Below are positions 8,550-19,096 of a DNA stretch of 64,000 bases, piece after piece (the first letter of the stretch is position 1; each line of letters begins with the position of its first letter). The stretch lies in NCBI GenBank assembly GCA_043513815.1, contig CP121313.1, positions 4,092,001 to 4,156,000 on the forward strand. Direction: 5' to 3'. The notes beneath the pieces are model-generated. The model had not been told where the DNA came from, ran no database searches, and saw only the letters and a list, made by a program, of their open reading frames with translations. The position numbers and the translations under genes were made by a program. This stretch comes from JANQIO01 sp043513815. GTDB taxonomy: Bacteria; Pseudomonadota; Gammaproteobacteria; Pseudomonadales; Halieaceae.

Positions 8550-9353
8550 ATGGCAACGTATGCTGTAGGGGACATCCAGGGCTGCCTTGAACCTTTGAAG
8601 TGCCTGTTAAAAAAGGTCAAGTTCAACTGGGATCGCGATCGCCTGTGGATGGTCGGCGACCTGGTCAATCGCGGACCAGACTCCCTTCGTACCCTGCGCT
8701 TCGTCTACAAGCGCCGCGACAACATTACCTGCGTACTGGGCAATCACGACCTGCACCTGCTGGCGGTGGCCAGCGGCCTGCGCAAAAAAGGGCGCTCTGA
8801 CACGCTGGACAAGATTCTCATTGCCCACGACCGTGACGAACTGCTGCGCTGGCTGCGCCATCGGCCGCTGATACACACTGAGGATGAACACACGCTGGTG
8901 CATGCGGGTATCCCGCACATCTGGTCTTTGGAGGAGGCTCACGAGTACGCTGCCGAAGTAGAGGCCGCCCTGCGCGGCCCTGAGTGGCGCAAGTTCCTGT
9001 CGCGTATGTACGGCAATTCCCCGCGCCGTTGGAATGATGCGCTGTCGGGTTACCCCCGTCTCCGAACCATCACCAATTATCTGACGCGCATGCGCTTCCT
9101 GTACGCCAATGGCCAGCTCGACCTGCAGAGCAAGGGCCTGGTACCCAACCCCGGTCGGAACGTAGCGCCCTGGTTCAGCTACACCCAACGGGAGACCCAT
9201 GACCAGAACATCATCTTCGGTCACTGGGCAGCCTTGCAGGGCGAAGCCCGAGGCGACCATCTGTTCGCAATGGATACCGGCTGCGTATGGGGCCAGTCCA
9301 TGTCGATGTACTGCCTGGACACCGGCGAGTGGCACAGCTGCGACTGTTCCTGA
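8550..9353 (+). CDS. apaH: Symmetrical bis(5'-nucleosyl)-tetraphosphatase
   Basis: A 267-residue calcineurin-like phosphoesterase that splits Ap4A into two ADP. Metal-binding motifs: YAVGDIQGC (Asp; a Gln replaces the His of the enteric GDVHGC, as I recall also in pseudomonads), VGDLVNRGPDS, LGNHDLHLL, VHAGIPHIW and IFGHWAALQG. It follows rsmA by 21 bases in the same orientation. Confidence 0.94.
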   Translation: MATYAVGDIQGCLEPLKCLLKKVKFNWDRDRLWMVGDLVNRGPDSLRTLRFVYKRRDNITCVLGNHDLHLLAVASGLRKKGRSDTLDKILIAHDRDELLRWLRHRPLIHTEDEHTLVHAGIPHIWSLEEAHEYAAEVEAALRGPEWRKFLSRMYGNSPRRWNDALSGYPRLRTITNYLTRMRFLYANGQLDLQSKGLVPNPGRNVAPWFSYTQRETHDQNIIFGHWAALQGEARGDHLFAMDTGCVWGQSMSMYCLDTGEWHSCDCS

Positions 9354-9366
9354 ATAATCCCTGATC

Positions 9367-10437
9367 ATGGACACCTATCTGGTAGGCGGTGCGGTGCGCG
9401 ACCGGCTTCTTGGGCTGCCCGTGCGCGAGCGCGACTGGGTGGTTGTCGGTGCCAGCCCGCAACAGCTGCTCGACCAGGGCTTTCGCCAGGTGGGCCGCGA
9501 TTTCCCGGTATTCCTGCACCCGCAGAGCAACGAGGAATACGCCCTCGCCCGCACCGAGCGCAAGGCCGGCCGCGGCCACACCGGCTTCACCGTTCACAGC
9601 GACCCCTCAGTCACTCTGGAAGAAGACCTGCTGCGGCGCGACCTGACCGTTAATGCCATAGCTGAGTCCGCAGACGGCGACCTGATAGACCCCTACGACG
9701 GTCAGTCAGACCTGGAGTCCCGGATACTGCGCCACGTCTCGCCCGCCTTTGTGGAGGACCCGCTGCGGGTGCTGCGGGTGGCGCGCTTCGCCGCCTATCT
9801 GCACCACCTCGGATTCAGGGTCGCAGACGAGACACTGTCACTGATGCGCAGCCTGTCTGAAAGCGGCGAGCTGGCGACGCTCTCCGCAGAACGCATCTGG
9901 AGTGAGTTGGCCCGGGCCCTGCAGACCCCGAACCCTGAGTCGTTTTTCAGGGTGCTGGACGCCTGCGGCGCGACGCAGGCGCTGCTGCCGGAACTGGACC
10001 TTGAGCACTCACTGGCGCGCCTGACCCAGGCCGCCGGCGCCAGCGCCAGGCCGGAGATCAGGTTTGCCGCGCTGTGCTCGGGGCTTGCAGAGCAGGAGTT
10101 GGCATCCCTGTGCCAGCGGCTCAATGCACCGAAGCGCTTCAGCGAACTGGCGGCACACTGGGCCCTGCTCGAAAACAGTCTGGCGCAACCGGCCAGCCTC
10201 AATGCCAGCGAGCGCCTGCAGGTGCTGGAGCGCAGCGATGCCTTCCGACGACCGGAGCGATTCGATGACCTGCTGGAGTCACTGCTGGCCCTGTATCCGG
10301 AGGCTGATGCAGACTACTGGCGCGCTGCCCTGCAGAAATGCCAGTCGATAGACGCCGCCGCCATTGCAGCTACCGGCATTGCGGGCCATCAGATTGGTGC
10401 CCGACTGCGTGCCGAGCGGGAACAGCTGCTGGACTGA
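9367..10437 (+). CDS. cca: CCA-adding tRNA nucleotidyltransferase
   Basis: A 356-residue class II nucleotidyltransferase that builds or repairs tRNA 3' CCA ends. The head shows VGGAVRDRLLG, the catalytic RDWVVVG (DxD-type) and the NTP-selecting EEDLLRRDLTVNA region, followed by EDPLRVLRVARFAA. The protein is shorter than the roughly 410-residue enteric form: the C-terminal HD phosphohydrolase region is degenerate, with RFAALCSGLAEQE where the enteric protein has an HD pair. The CCA-adding activity should be kept, the phosphatase activity probably lost. Confidence 0.9.
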   Translation: MDTYLVGGAVRDRLLGLPVRERDWVVVGASPQQLLDQGFRQVGRDFPVFLHPQSNEEYALARTERKAGRGHTGFTVHSDPSVTLEEDLLRRDLTVNAIAESADGDLIDPYDGQSDLESRILRHVSPAFVEDPLRVLRVARFAAYLHHLGFRVADETLSLMRSLSESGELATLSAERIWSELARALQTPNPESFFRVLDACGATQALLPELDLEHSLARLTQAAGASARPEIRFAALCSGLAEQELASLCQRLNAPKRFSELAAHWALLENSLAQPASLNASERLQVLERSDAFRRPERFDDLLESLLALYPEADADYWRAALQKCQSIDAAAIAATGIAGHQIGARLRAEREQLLD

Positions 10438-10438
10438 C

Positions 10439-10972
10439 TCAGTCGGCTGCAGGTCCGGGAGTCATCAGCGGCAGGCTGCGGCCAGCCCAGTCAAAATTCA
10501 CCACGCGCAGCGCCTGCATGTCACCGGACAGACGCTGCCAGAGGGCGGCAAAACTCTCGCTGCTGCCCGGCAGCAGCACGTCAGGGGCAAGCTCTGCCAG
10601 CGGCGCCAGCACATAGGCGTTTTCAAGGATTTCCGCCCGCGGCAATTCAATACCTTCAAGCCAGCCGCAGTGATCGCCATAGCAGAGAATATCCAGGTCC
10701 AGGGTGCGCGAGCTGAAGCGCGTGGCGTCACGGGGCCGGCCCATGCGATATTCCATTTGCCGCAGGTAGCGAGCCAGCGAATCCAGTGTGATATGGACAT
10801 CGATCTCCAGGACAAGGTTATAAAACGCGGGGCCATCAAAACCCAGGGCCGCGCTTTCATACACCGAGGACACCCGCTTGAGGCCGAATTCAGCCTGCAG
10901 ATTGTCGAGGCCTGTACAGATGTTGGCTGCGCGGTCGATATTGCTGCCGACACCCAGAAAAACCCGTGTCAT
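10439..10972 (-). CDS. folK: 2-amino-4-hydroxy-6-hydroxymethyldihydropteridine pyrophosphokinase
   Basis: A 177-residue HPPK of folate synthesis, transferring pyrophosphate from ATP to 6-hydroxymethyl-dihydropterin. Signatures: VFLGVGSNIDRAANI, FYNLVLEIDV, GRPRDATRFSSRTLDLDILCYG with the Mg-binding DxD and ELPRAEILENAYVLAPL. It overlaps the folB-type gene upstream by 4 bases. It is convergent with cca, with one base between the two stop codons. Confidence 0.95.
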   Translation of the reverse strand: MTRVFLGVGSNIDRAANICTGLDNLQAEFGLKRVSSVYESAALGFDGPAFYNLVLEIDVHITLDSLARYLRQMEYRMGRPRDATRFSSRTLDLDILCYGDHCGWLEGIELPRAEILENAYVLAPLAELAPDVLLPGSSESFAALWQRLSGDMQALRVVNFDWAGRSLPLMTPGPAAD

Positions 10973-11325
10973 GACGCCGCGCCGCGCTCGATCTGCACAC
11001 CCACCTGCCGGGCGGTTGGCACGGCCCCCGGCTTGCCAACTTTCAGGCGCAGCCAGCGAACGCCAAACTCACGCTGGATCATGGCCGCTGTTTCTTCGGC
11101 CAGGGTCTCCAGCAGGCGATAGCGACCACTGCGGATAAAACCGCTGACCCGCTCGGCGAGGCCCGCATAGTCGACGGTCAGTTCGATATCGTCGGTGGCT
11201 GCCACCGCGGCCACATCCACGGCCACCTCCAGTTGTAGCAGCAGGCGTTGCGGCACCTCTCGTTCCCATGGGTGGATGCCGATGATGGTCTCCACCACCA
11301 GGTCATTGAGAAACACGCGATCCAT
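10969..11325 (-). CDS. folB: Dihydroneopterin aldolase
   Basis: A 118-residue folate-pathway aldolase forming 6-hydroxymethyl-dihydropterin, the substrate of the adjacent folK product. The start at ATG 11325 gives MDRVFLNDLVVETIIGIHPW, the family N-terminus with GIxxWE, and the DYAGLAERV segment follows. The frame is open further upstream, but that stretch is translated tsaD. The gene overlaps folK by 4 bases and begins one base after the tsaD stop codon. Confidence 0.94.
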   Translation of the reverse strand: MDRVFLNDLVVETIIGIHPWEREVPQRLLLQLEVAVDVAAVAATDDIELTVDYAGLAERVSGFIRSGRYRLLETLAEETAAMIQREFGVRWLRLKVGKPGAVPTARQVGVQIERGAAS

Positions 11326-11326
11326 C

Positions 11327-12367
11327 TCAGGCCGCCCGGGACGCGCCGCCCAGGGGCGGCAATTCGTCCAACGGCCAGCGCGGCCGCACCGGCGTCTCAG
11401 CCGGATCAACCTCGCCGGCCAACAGTCGCTGACAACCGGCATAGGCGATCATGGCGCCGTTGTCCGTGCAATAGCGCAGCCCCGGGTAGAACACCTGGCC
11501 ACCCCGCTGTGCGAGAGCGTCCTTGAGCTGCCGGCGCAGCTCTTTGTTGGCGCTGACGCCGCCGGCGATTACCAGGGTATCGAGCCCTTCCTGGTCCAGC
11601 GCCCGCAGGCATTTGATCACCAGGGTATCCACCACCGCCTGCTGAAATGCAAAAGCAATATCGGCGCGGGTCTGCTCATCGACCTGCTCACGTCCACCGG
11701 CTGACTCCAGCGTGGTGAGAGTGTGGGTCTTGAGACCGCTGAAGCTGAAATCCAGTCCCGGCTTGGCAGTCATCGGCCTGGGAAACTTGAAGCGGGAAGG
11801 GTTTCCGGCCTCTGCCAGTCGCGCCACATGGGGACCGCCCGGGTAGGGCTCGCCCAGCATCTTGGCGGTCTTGTCGAAAGCCTCACCGGCGGCGTCGTCC
11901 ACCGATTCCCCCAGCAGCTTGTAGAGACCGATGCCGTCCACCCGCACCAGTTGGGTATGCCCCCCGGACACCAGCAGGGCCACGAAGGGGTAGTCGGGGC
12001 GGTCCGCCTCCAACATGGGCGCCAACAGGTGGCCCTCCATATGGTGTACCCCAAGCGCCGGAATCCCCCAGCCCAGGGCCAGGGATCGCGCCAGGGTTGC
12101 ACCCACCATCAGCGCGCCCACCAGGCCCGGGCCGGCGGTGTAAGCAATCGCGTCGGGACGGTCGCAGCCCGCCTCTGCCAGTACCTGCTGCACCAACGGC
12201 AGCGTCTTGCGAACATGATCGCGCGAGGCCAGCTCCGGCACCACGCCGCCGTACTCGCGGTGGACGTCGACCTGGCTGTACAGGGCATCCGCCAGCAGGC
12301 CCAGCTCGCTGTCGTACAGCGCTACGCCGGTCTCGTCACAGGAGGTCTCCAGGCCTAGTACACGCAT
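11327..12367 (-). CDS. tsaD: tRNA N6-threonylcarbamoyladenosine transferase subunit TsaD
   Basis: A 346-residue ASKHA-fold protein that transfers the threonylcarbamoyl group to A37 of ANN-decoding tRNAs. Motifs: MRVLGLETSCDETGVAL, the Fe-binding HHMEGHL, LVSGGHTQLV, and VAGGVSANKELR near the end. I choose ATG 12367; an open frame to 12472 adds 35 residues with no family match. The gene is divergent from rpsU, the usual arrangement in gammaproteobacteria. Confidence 0.95.
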   Translation of the reverse strand: MRVLGLETSCDETGVALYDSELGLLADALYSQVDVHREYGGVVPELASRDHVRKTLPLVQQVLAEAGCDRPDAIAYTAGPGLVGALMVGATLARSLALGWGIPALGVHHMEGHLLAPMLEADRPDYPFVALLVSGGHTQLVRVDGIGLYKLLGESVDDAAGEAFDKTAKMLGEPYPGGPHVARLAEAGNPSRFKFPRPMTAKPGLDFSFSGLKTHTLTTLESAGGREQVDEQTRADIAFAFQQAVVDTLVIKCLRALDQEGLDTLVIAGGVSANKELRRQLKDALAQRGGQVFYPGLRYCTDNGAMIAYAGCQRLLAGEVDPAETPVRPRWPLDELPPLGGASRAA

Positions 12368-12460
12368 GATTCGGGTTCCGGGTGGGTAAGAGGCGGGATA
12401 ATAATGGACGGTCCGGCAACAGACCAGTTTGATGGACCCATTCAAGGCTTGATTATAGCT

Positions 12461-12489
12461 TTGCAATCTCACCGGCTTGGGTATAAAAT
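12461..12489 (+). promoter_or_regulatory. Predicted sigma-70 promoter of the rpsU operon
   Basis: TTGCAA at 12461-12466, a 17-base spacer and TAAAAT at 12484-12489 (the overlapping TATAAA at 12482 is an alternative) lie 70-100 bases upstream of rpsU. The 195-base gap between tsaD and rpsU also must hold the tsaD promoter, which I could not place. Confidence 0.5.
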
Positions 12490-12562
12490 GCGCGCCCTTT
12501 GTGGTTGGAGGCCCTGTAATCCGCGGCCTGCAGCGAAAATTACTGGATTAGGTGGTTACTGA

Positions 12563-12778
12563 ATGCCCTCTGTGAAGATCAAGGAAAACGAGCCGTTTGA
12601 TATCGCGCTCCGTCGCTTCAAGCGCTCCTGCGAAAAAGCTGGCGTACTGGCTGAAGTTCGCAAGCGCGAGCACTACGAGAAGCCCACGACTGTGCGCAAG
12701 CGTGCAGCTGCCGCTGCCGTGAAGCGTCACGCCAAGAAGATGTCCCGGGAAAACAAGAAGCGCGTTCGCCTTTACTAA
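12563..12778 (+). CDS. rpsU: 30S ribosomal protein bS21
   Basis: A 71-residue, highly basic protein beginning MPSVKIKENEPFDIALRRFK and ending with the conserved KRVRLY. Its length and sequence are typical. It is the first gene of the macromolecular-synthesis cluster rpsU-yqeY-dnaG-rpoD. An AGGTGG at about 12550-12555 is the likely ribosome-binding site. Confidence 0.98.
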   Translation: MPSVKIKENEPFDIALRRFKRSCEKAGVLAEVRKREHYEKPTTVRKRAAAAAVKRHAKKMSRENKKRVRLY

Positions 12779-12799
12779 GCTCAGCGAACCAGCTCACCC

Positions 12800-13255
12800 A
12801 TGAGCGCATCTCCCCTCAAGGACGACATTCAGGCCGCGATGAAAGCGGCCATGCGGGCCAGGGATAAAGCCCGTCTCCAGACCATTCGCCTTATGCAGGC
12901 AGAATTCAAGCGCATAGAAGTTGATGAGCGCATCGAACTCGATGACGCTCGTGTGCTTGCCGTACTGGACAAAATGGTCAAGCAGCGCCGCGATTCCGCC
13001 CAGCAATTCCTGGACGCCGGCCGCACAGAACTGGCCGATCAGGAAAACTTCGAGATTGGCGTTATCCAGGAGTTCCTGCCCCAGCCACTTTCGGACGCAG
13101 AAATTGTCGCCCTTATCGATGAGGCCGTTGCCAGCGTCGATGCCGAAGGCATGCAGGCGATGGGGCCGGTCATGGGCCAGCTCAAACCGAAACTGCAGGG
13201 CCGGGCCGATATGGGTCAGGTCAGCGGCCTGGTCAAGCAGCGCCTGCAGGGCTGA
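12800..13255 (+). CDS. yqeY: GatB/YqeY domain protein
   Basis: A 151-residue protein of the YqeY family, starting SPLKDDIQAAMKAAMRARDK and containing YQEFLPQPLS-like VIQEFLPQPLSDAEI, which aligns with the tail domain of the GatB amidotransferase subunit. Its biochemical function is not settled; tRNA-dependent amidation has been suggested from the shared domain. It sits between rpsU and dnaG, as in pseudomonads, and is presumably cotranscribed with rpsU (21-base gap). Confidence 0.9.
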   Translation: MSASPLKDDIQAAMKAAMRARDKARLQTIRLMQAEFKRIEVDERIELDDARVLAVLDKMVKQRRDSAQQFLDAGRTELADQENFEIGVIQEFLPQPLSDAEIVALIDEAVASVDAEGMQAMGPVMGQLKPKLQGRADMGQVSGLVKQRLQG

Positions 13256-13272
13256 CCGACAGACAGCCTCCC

Positions 13273-13291
13273 AGCTGGCCACCAGCCAGCT
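13273..13291 (+). promoter_or_regulatory. Hairpin between yqeY and dnaG
   Basis: A perfect 7-bp inverted repeat, AGCTGGC/GCCAGCT with a CACCA loop, lies in the 113-base gap before dnaG. No T-run follows, so it is not a standard terminator. In E. coli an attenuating terminator and an RNA-processing site between rpsU and dnaG keep primase expression low; this hairpin may play a comparable part. Confidence 0.3.
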
Positions 13292-13368
13292 ACACTGTCC
13301 AAAGCAATCCCTATAAACATTCCCGGACGAGCGTGATTCAATAACGCGCTCTGCATAACAGTGAGCAC

Positions 13369-15180
<1,812 letters not shown>

Positions 15181-15383
15181 GCCAGGGCGAAAACACTGGC
15201 CCCGTTATGAAGGCCTGGCTACAGAGGTCTTAGCCGCTTTCCCCGGCACCAGCTCGCACGCCATGGTTTGCAAAGCGCGGCTTGCACACAAAAGGTATGC
15301 TGCGGACGACACCCGAAATTAGCCCGAAGCAACCGCAGAAACGCGGCATAAAAAGGAATAGGGCGTTAATTCCAATTGGCTAT

Positions 15384-15417
15384 TTTATAGCCGATTAATG
15401 TGTTTTCCGGTTATAAT
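15384..15417 (+). promoter_or_regulatory. Putative rpoD promoter region
   Basis: The 329-base gap between dnaG and rpoD holds a consensus -10 hexamer TATAAT at 15412-15417 in an AT-rich stretch, with no good -35 at the right distance. Just upstream, GGCTA/TAGCC (about 15378-15392) could form a small hairpin. Internal promoters ahead of rpoD, including heat-shock ones, are known in E. coli. Nothing else was recognised in the gap. Confidence 0.35.
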
Positions 15418-15509
15418 GCTCGATTGCATTTTTTATTTTGAATCTGCGGGCAACGCTTTACTACACTGAAAGCTTGCCGGCCAGAACAACTTGTGAAGGT
15501 ACCCACTGC

Positions 15510-17330
15510 ATGAATGACGTGGTTCAACAACAATCCCGTCTCAAAGAACTGATTTCCAAAGGCAAGGAACAGGGCTTCCTGACCTATGCCGAAGTCAATG
15601 ACCACCTCCCGGAAGACATCTCTGATCCGGATCAGGTAGAAGACATCATCCAGATGATCAACGACATGGGCATCCAGGTGTTCGAGGTAGCCCCGGACGC
15701 TGATACTCTGCTGATCACCGAGGGCGACTCCTCCGCTGATGACGTGGTGGCCGCCGAAGCCGCCGCAGCACTGGCAGCGGTTGAGACCGAAGCCGGCCGC
15801 ACCACGGACCCGGTGCGCATGTATATGCGCGAAATGGGTACGGTAGAGCTGCTGACCCGTGAAGGCGAGATCGTTATCGCCAAGCGGATCGAGGAAGGTA
15901 TTCGCGAGCTGATGGCCGCGCTGGCCTACTACCCCGGCGCCGTCCGCTCCATTCTCGACGAATACGACAAGGTCGCCAGCGAAGAGCGTCGCCTGTCCGA
16001 CATCCTGGTGGGTTATCTGGACCCGGCCGAGCACGTGCCTTCGGCCGCCGAAGTGGCAGCCGCACAGGAAGCGAAAAACAACGGCGACAACGATGATGAC
16101 GACGACGAGGCAGATACCGGCCCTGACCCGGTAGAAGCGAAGAAACGCTTCACCGCCATCAAGCGCGCCTGCAACAAGGCGGACAAGTCCATCGCCAAGG
16201 AAGGACGGGACGGCAAAACGGCCCAGAAAGACCTGGAGAAGCTGGCCGAACTGTTCAAGTTCCTCAAGCTGACGCCCCGGGTATTTGATCCGCTGACCGA
16301 GGAAGCCCGCGGCACTCTGCTGCAGGTACGCAACCTGGAACGCGAGATCATGCTGATCTGCGTGAAGGCCTGCGGCATGCCGCGCATGGAGTTCATCAAG
16401 AGCTTCCAGGGCTCCGAGTCCGACCTGCGCTGGCTTAGCAAGCATACCCGCTCCAAGAAAGACTACGCCGCCAGGCTGTCCGCTGAAAAAGACAATATCC
16501 AGCGCGCCCAGCGCAAGCTGCAGGCTGTCGAAGAAAACGCCGACCTGACGGTTACTGAGATCAAAGAGATCAACCGCCGTATGTCCATGGGTGAGGCCCG
16601 GGCGCGGCGCGCCAAGAAGGAAATGGTAGAAGCCAACCTCCGCCTTGTGATTTCTATTGCCAAGAAATACACCAACCGCGGCCTGCAGTTCCTCGACCTG
16701 ATTCAGGAGGGCAACATTGGCCTGATGAAGGCAGTGGACAAGTTTGAATACCGTCGCGGATACAAGTTTTCGACCTACGCGACCTGGTGGATCCGTCAGG
16801 CCATCACCCGCTCCATCGCCGACCAGGCGCGCACCATCCGTATTCCGGTACATATGATTGAAACGATCAACAAGCTCAACCGTATCTCCCGCCAAATGTT
16901 GCAGGAGATGGGCCGGGAGCCCACGCCTGAAGAATTGGGCGAGCGCATGGAAATGCCGGAAGACAAAGTACGCAAGGTGCTGAAGATCGCCAAGGAACCC
17001 ATCTCCATGGAAACGCCGATAGGCGATGATGAAGATTCGCACCTGGGTGACTTTATCGAGGACGCCACCATCGAGTCTCCGGTCGACTCTGCCACAGGCT
17101 CTGGCCTGCACGAGGCCACCAAGGATGTGCTTGCCGGCCTGACAGCCCGCGAAGCCAAGGTGCTACGCATGCGTTTCGGTATCGACATGAACACAGACCA
17201 CACGCTGGAAGAAGTGGGCAAGCAGTTTGACGTAACCCGTGAGCGCATTCGACAGATAGAGGCCAAGGCCCTTCGCAAGCTGCGTCATCCGACCCGTTCG
17301 GATCACCTGCGCAGCTTCCTGGACGAATAG
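15510..17330 (+). CDS. rpoD: RNA polymerase primary sigma factor (sigma-70)
   Basis: A 606-residue housekeeping sigma factor. ATG 15510 gives MNDVVQQQSRLKELISKGKE, the usual start of region 1.1, and GAAGG lies about 12 bases upstream. Region 1.2 has DPVRMYMREMGTVELLTREGE. A non-conserved insert contains an acidic stretch (GDNDDDDDE). Region 2 carries GLQFLDLIQEGNIGLMKAV and YATWWIRQAITR, region 4 TLEEVGKQFDVTRERIRQIE. Length is close to that of E. coli. Confidence 0.98.
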   Translation: MNDVVQQQSRLKELISKGKEQGFLTYAEVNDHLPEDISDPDQVEDIIQMINDMGIQVFEVAPDADTLLITEGDSSADDVVAAEAAAALAAVETEAGRTTDPVRMYMREMGTVELLTREGEIVIAKRIEEGIRELMAALAYYPGAVRSILDEYDKVASEERRLSDILVGYLDPAEHVPSAAEVAAAQEAKNNGDNDDDDDEADTGPDPVEAKKRFTAIKRACNKADKSIAKEGRDGKTAQKDLEKLAELFKFLKLTPRVFDPLTEEARGTLLQVRNLEREIMLICVKACGMPRMEFIKSFQGSESDLRWLSKHTRSKKDYAARLSAEKDNIQRAQRKLQAVEENADLTVTEIKEINRRMSMGEARARRAKKEMVEANLRLVISIAKKYTNRGLQFLDLIQEGNIGLMKAVDKFEYRRGYKFSTYATWWIRQAITRSIADQARTIRIPVHMIETINKLNRISRQMLQEMGREPTPEELGERMEMPEDKVRKVLKIAKEPISMETPIGDDEDSHLGDFIEDATIESPVDSATGSGLHEATKDVLAGLTAREAKVLRMRFGIDMNTDHTLEEVGKQFDVTRERIRQIEAKALRKLRHPTRSDHLRSFLDE

Positions 17331-17352
17331 GCATCGGCCGGACAATGCCTGA

Positions 17353-17850
17353 ATGAGCGAGGCGTCAGCGGTATTAGGTCGGGTTCTGGTAGTCGATGAT
17401 GACCGCGGCCTTCTCTCTATCATCAAGGGCATCCTCTGCAAAGACTACGATGTGACGCTCGCCTCCAGCGGCTCCGAGGCCCTGGAGGCGCTAGCAGAAA
17501 GCGGTGCCGACCTGGTGCTGCTGGACATCATGATGCCGGACATGGATGGCCTGGAGGTCTGCAAGCAGATCAAGGCCAACGCCGACACGGCTGACCTGCC
17601 GGTCATCTTCCTTACCGGCATGGAAGACGAGGACGCCGAAGAAGACGCCCTCGACGCCGGTGGCGCCGACTTTATCTCCAAACCCATCCGGCCTCGCATT
17701 CTCGAAACCCGTGTCCGCATGCAAATGCAGAACTATCTGTACCTGCAGTTTCTGGAAAAGATGCTGCGCGAGAAGAGCACCTCCCTGGAGCGAGTACGCG
17801 CCGAAACCGCAGACCTTCTCAAGTCCATTGGCCTGACCGCCAGCAAGTAA
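17353..17850 (+). CDS. Single-domain response regulator with C-terminal helix
   Basis: A 165-residue protein with one receiver (REC) domain at about residues 9-125: acidic pocket VVDDD (15-17), phospho-acceptor Asp58 in LLDIMMPDMDG, Thr in FLTGMED and Lys in ISKPI. The C-terminal 40 residues look helical (LQFLEKMLREKSTSLERVRA) and carry no DNA-binding or enzyme domain, so it probably signals through protein contacts. No histidine kinase is nearby. It starts 22 bases after rpoD and 20 bases before the next gene, so it may ride on the rpoD transcript. Confidence 0.85.
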   Translation: MSEASAVLGRVLVVDDDRGLLSIIKGILCKDYDVTLASSGSEALEALAESGADLVLLDIMMPDMDGLEVCKQIKANADTADLPVIFLTGMEDEDAEEDALDAGGADFISKPIRPRILETRVRMQMQNYLYLQFLEKMLREKSTSLERVRAETADLLKSIGLTASK

Positions 17851-17870
17851 TCCCCCCGACCGGAGATCCC

Positions 17871-19019
17871 ATGAGCAACTTGTTTGCGCCGCTTCCCTTT
17901 GCCTCGGGCAAGACCATGAAGAACCGCTTCATGCTGGCGCCGCTGACCAATCTGCAGAGTCACGACAACGGCGTACTGTCTGACGACGAGTACCGCTGGC
18001 TGACCATGCGCGCCGAGGGCGACTTTGGGGCCACCATGACCTGCGCCTCTCATGTGCAGGCGGCCGGCAAGGGTTTCCCCGGCCAGCTGGGCTGCTTTTC
18101 CGATGAGCACCTCGAAGGGCTGACCCGATTGGCCAGCGGCATACGCGCCCATGACAGCCTGGCACTGCTGCAGCTGCACCACGCCGGCATGCGCTCACCG
18201 GAAGAAGAAATCGGCCAGCGGCCCCTGTGCCCCTCGGACAACGAAGAAACCGGTGCCAGGGCAATGACCTCCGAGGAGGTCCAGCAGGTGCGTGAGGACT
18301 TCCTCGCCGCCGCCCGCCGCGCCGAACGGGCCGGCTTTGACGGCGTCGAACTGCACGGCGCTCACGGCTACCTGTTGTGCCAGTTCCTGAGCCCCACCAT
18401 CAATCAGCGCCAGGACGAGTACGGCGGCAGTCTCGAAAACCGCGCACGGCTGATTCTCGAACTGATCGACGGCGTACGGGAGCAGTGCGCCCCGGATTTC
18501 GTCCTCGGCCTGCGTTTGTCACCGGAGCGCTTTGATATTCGCCTGGGTGAAATGCAGGAGCTGGCCCAGGAACTGTTCCACCGGGGCCAGATAGATTTCC
18601 TCGACATGTCCCTGTGGGACTCTTTCAAGAAACCCGCTGAGGGCTCTTTCAAACAACCCGCTGAGGGCTCTTTCAAACAACCCGCTGAGGGCTCTTTCAA
18701 ACAACCCGCAGAGGAGGGATTCAAGGGCCGCACCCTGCTGTCCTGCTTTACCGAACTCAACCGCGGCAGCGTCAAGCTGGGTACCGCCGGCAAGATTCGC
18801 TCGGGCGAGGACGCCCGCCGCTGCCTCGAGGCCGGCGCCGACTTCGTGCTGCCGGGTCGTGCCGCCATCCTGCACCATGACTTCCCACGCTGCGTGGCCG
18901 CCAATGACAGCTTCGCACCCGTGCCCAACCCGGTCACCAGGGACTACCTGCGCAGCCAGGGCCTGGGCGAGAAGTTCGTGGAATACATGGCCGGCTGGGG
19001 CGGATTTGTAGAGGAATAA
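17871..19019 (+). CDS. NADH:flavin oxidoreductase, Old Yellow Enzyme family
   Basis: A 382-residue FMN TIM-barrel. Family features: MLAPLTNLQSHDNGVLSDDE at the N-terminus, LLQLHHAGM, FDGVELHGAHGYLLCQFLSP, NQRQDEYGGSLENRARLILE, and the phosphate-binding end GADFVLPGRAAILHHD. These enzymes reduce activated alkenes or related substrates using NAD(P)H; the real substrate is unknown. Residues 250-281 are a fourfold octapeptide repeat (see 18618-18713) inserted between LDMSLWDS and FKGRTLL, an unusual addition to a compact barrel. Confidence 0.85.
   Translation: MSNLFAPLPFASGKTMKNRFMLAPLTNLQSHDNGVLSDDEYRWLTMRAEGDFGATMTCASHVQAAGKGFPGQLGCFSDEHLEGLTRLASGIRAHDSLALLQLHHAGMRSPEEEIGQRPLCPSDNEETGARAMTSEEVQQVREDFLAAARRAERAGFDGVELHGAHGYLLCQFLSPTINQRQDEYGGSLENRARLILELIDGVREQCAPDFVLGLRLSPERFDIRLGEMQELAQELFHRGQIDFLDMSLWDSFKKPAEGSFKQPAEGSFKQPAEGSFKQPAEEGFKGRTLLSCFTELNRGSVKLGTAGKIRSGEDARRCLEAGADFVLPGRAAILHHDFPRCVAANDSFAPVPNPVTRDYLRSQGLGEKFVEYMAGWGGFVEE
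18618..18713 (+). repeat. In-frame 24-base tandem repeat, four copies
   Basis: Four consecutive 24-base units encode DSFKKPAE, GSFKQPAE, GSFKQPAE and GSFKQPAE inside the Old Yellow Enzyme gene; a partial EGFKG follows. Copies 2 and 3 are identical, copy 4 differs at one silent base, and copy 1 is slightly diverged, pointing to recent slippage expansion. Confidence 0.95.
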
Positions 19020-19096
19020 TCGGCGTCCGGAAAGAGTGACGCTCCCGGTGGCGCGCACTATAATGCGCCGCTCACCTGCCGCAAGGCAGCGCACAG

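Noticed and set aside
15411..17111. 566-codon open frame on the minus strand over rpoD
   Set aside because: It lies entirely antisense to a highly conserved sigma-70 gene, has no family motifs, and is explained by GC-rich codon structure.
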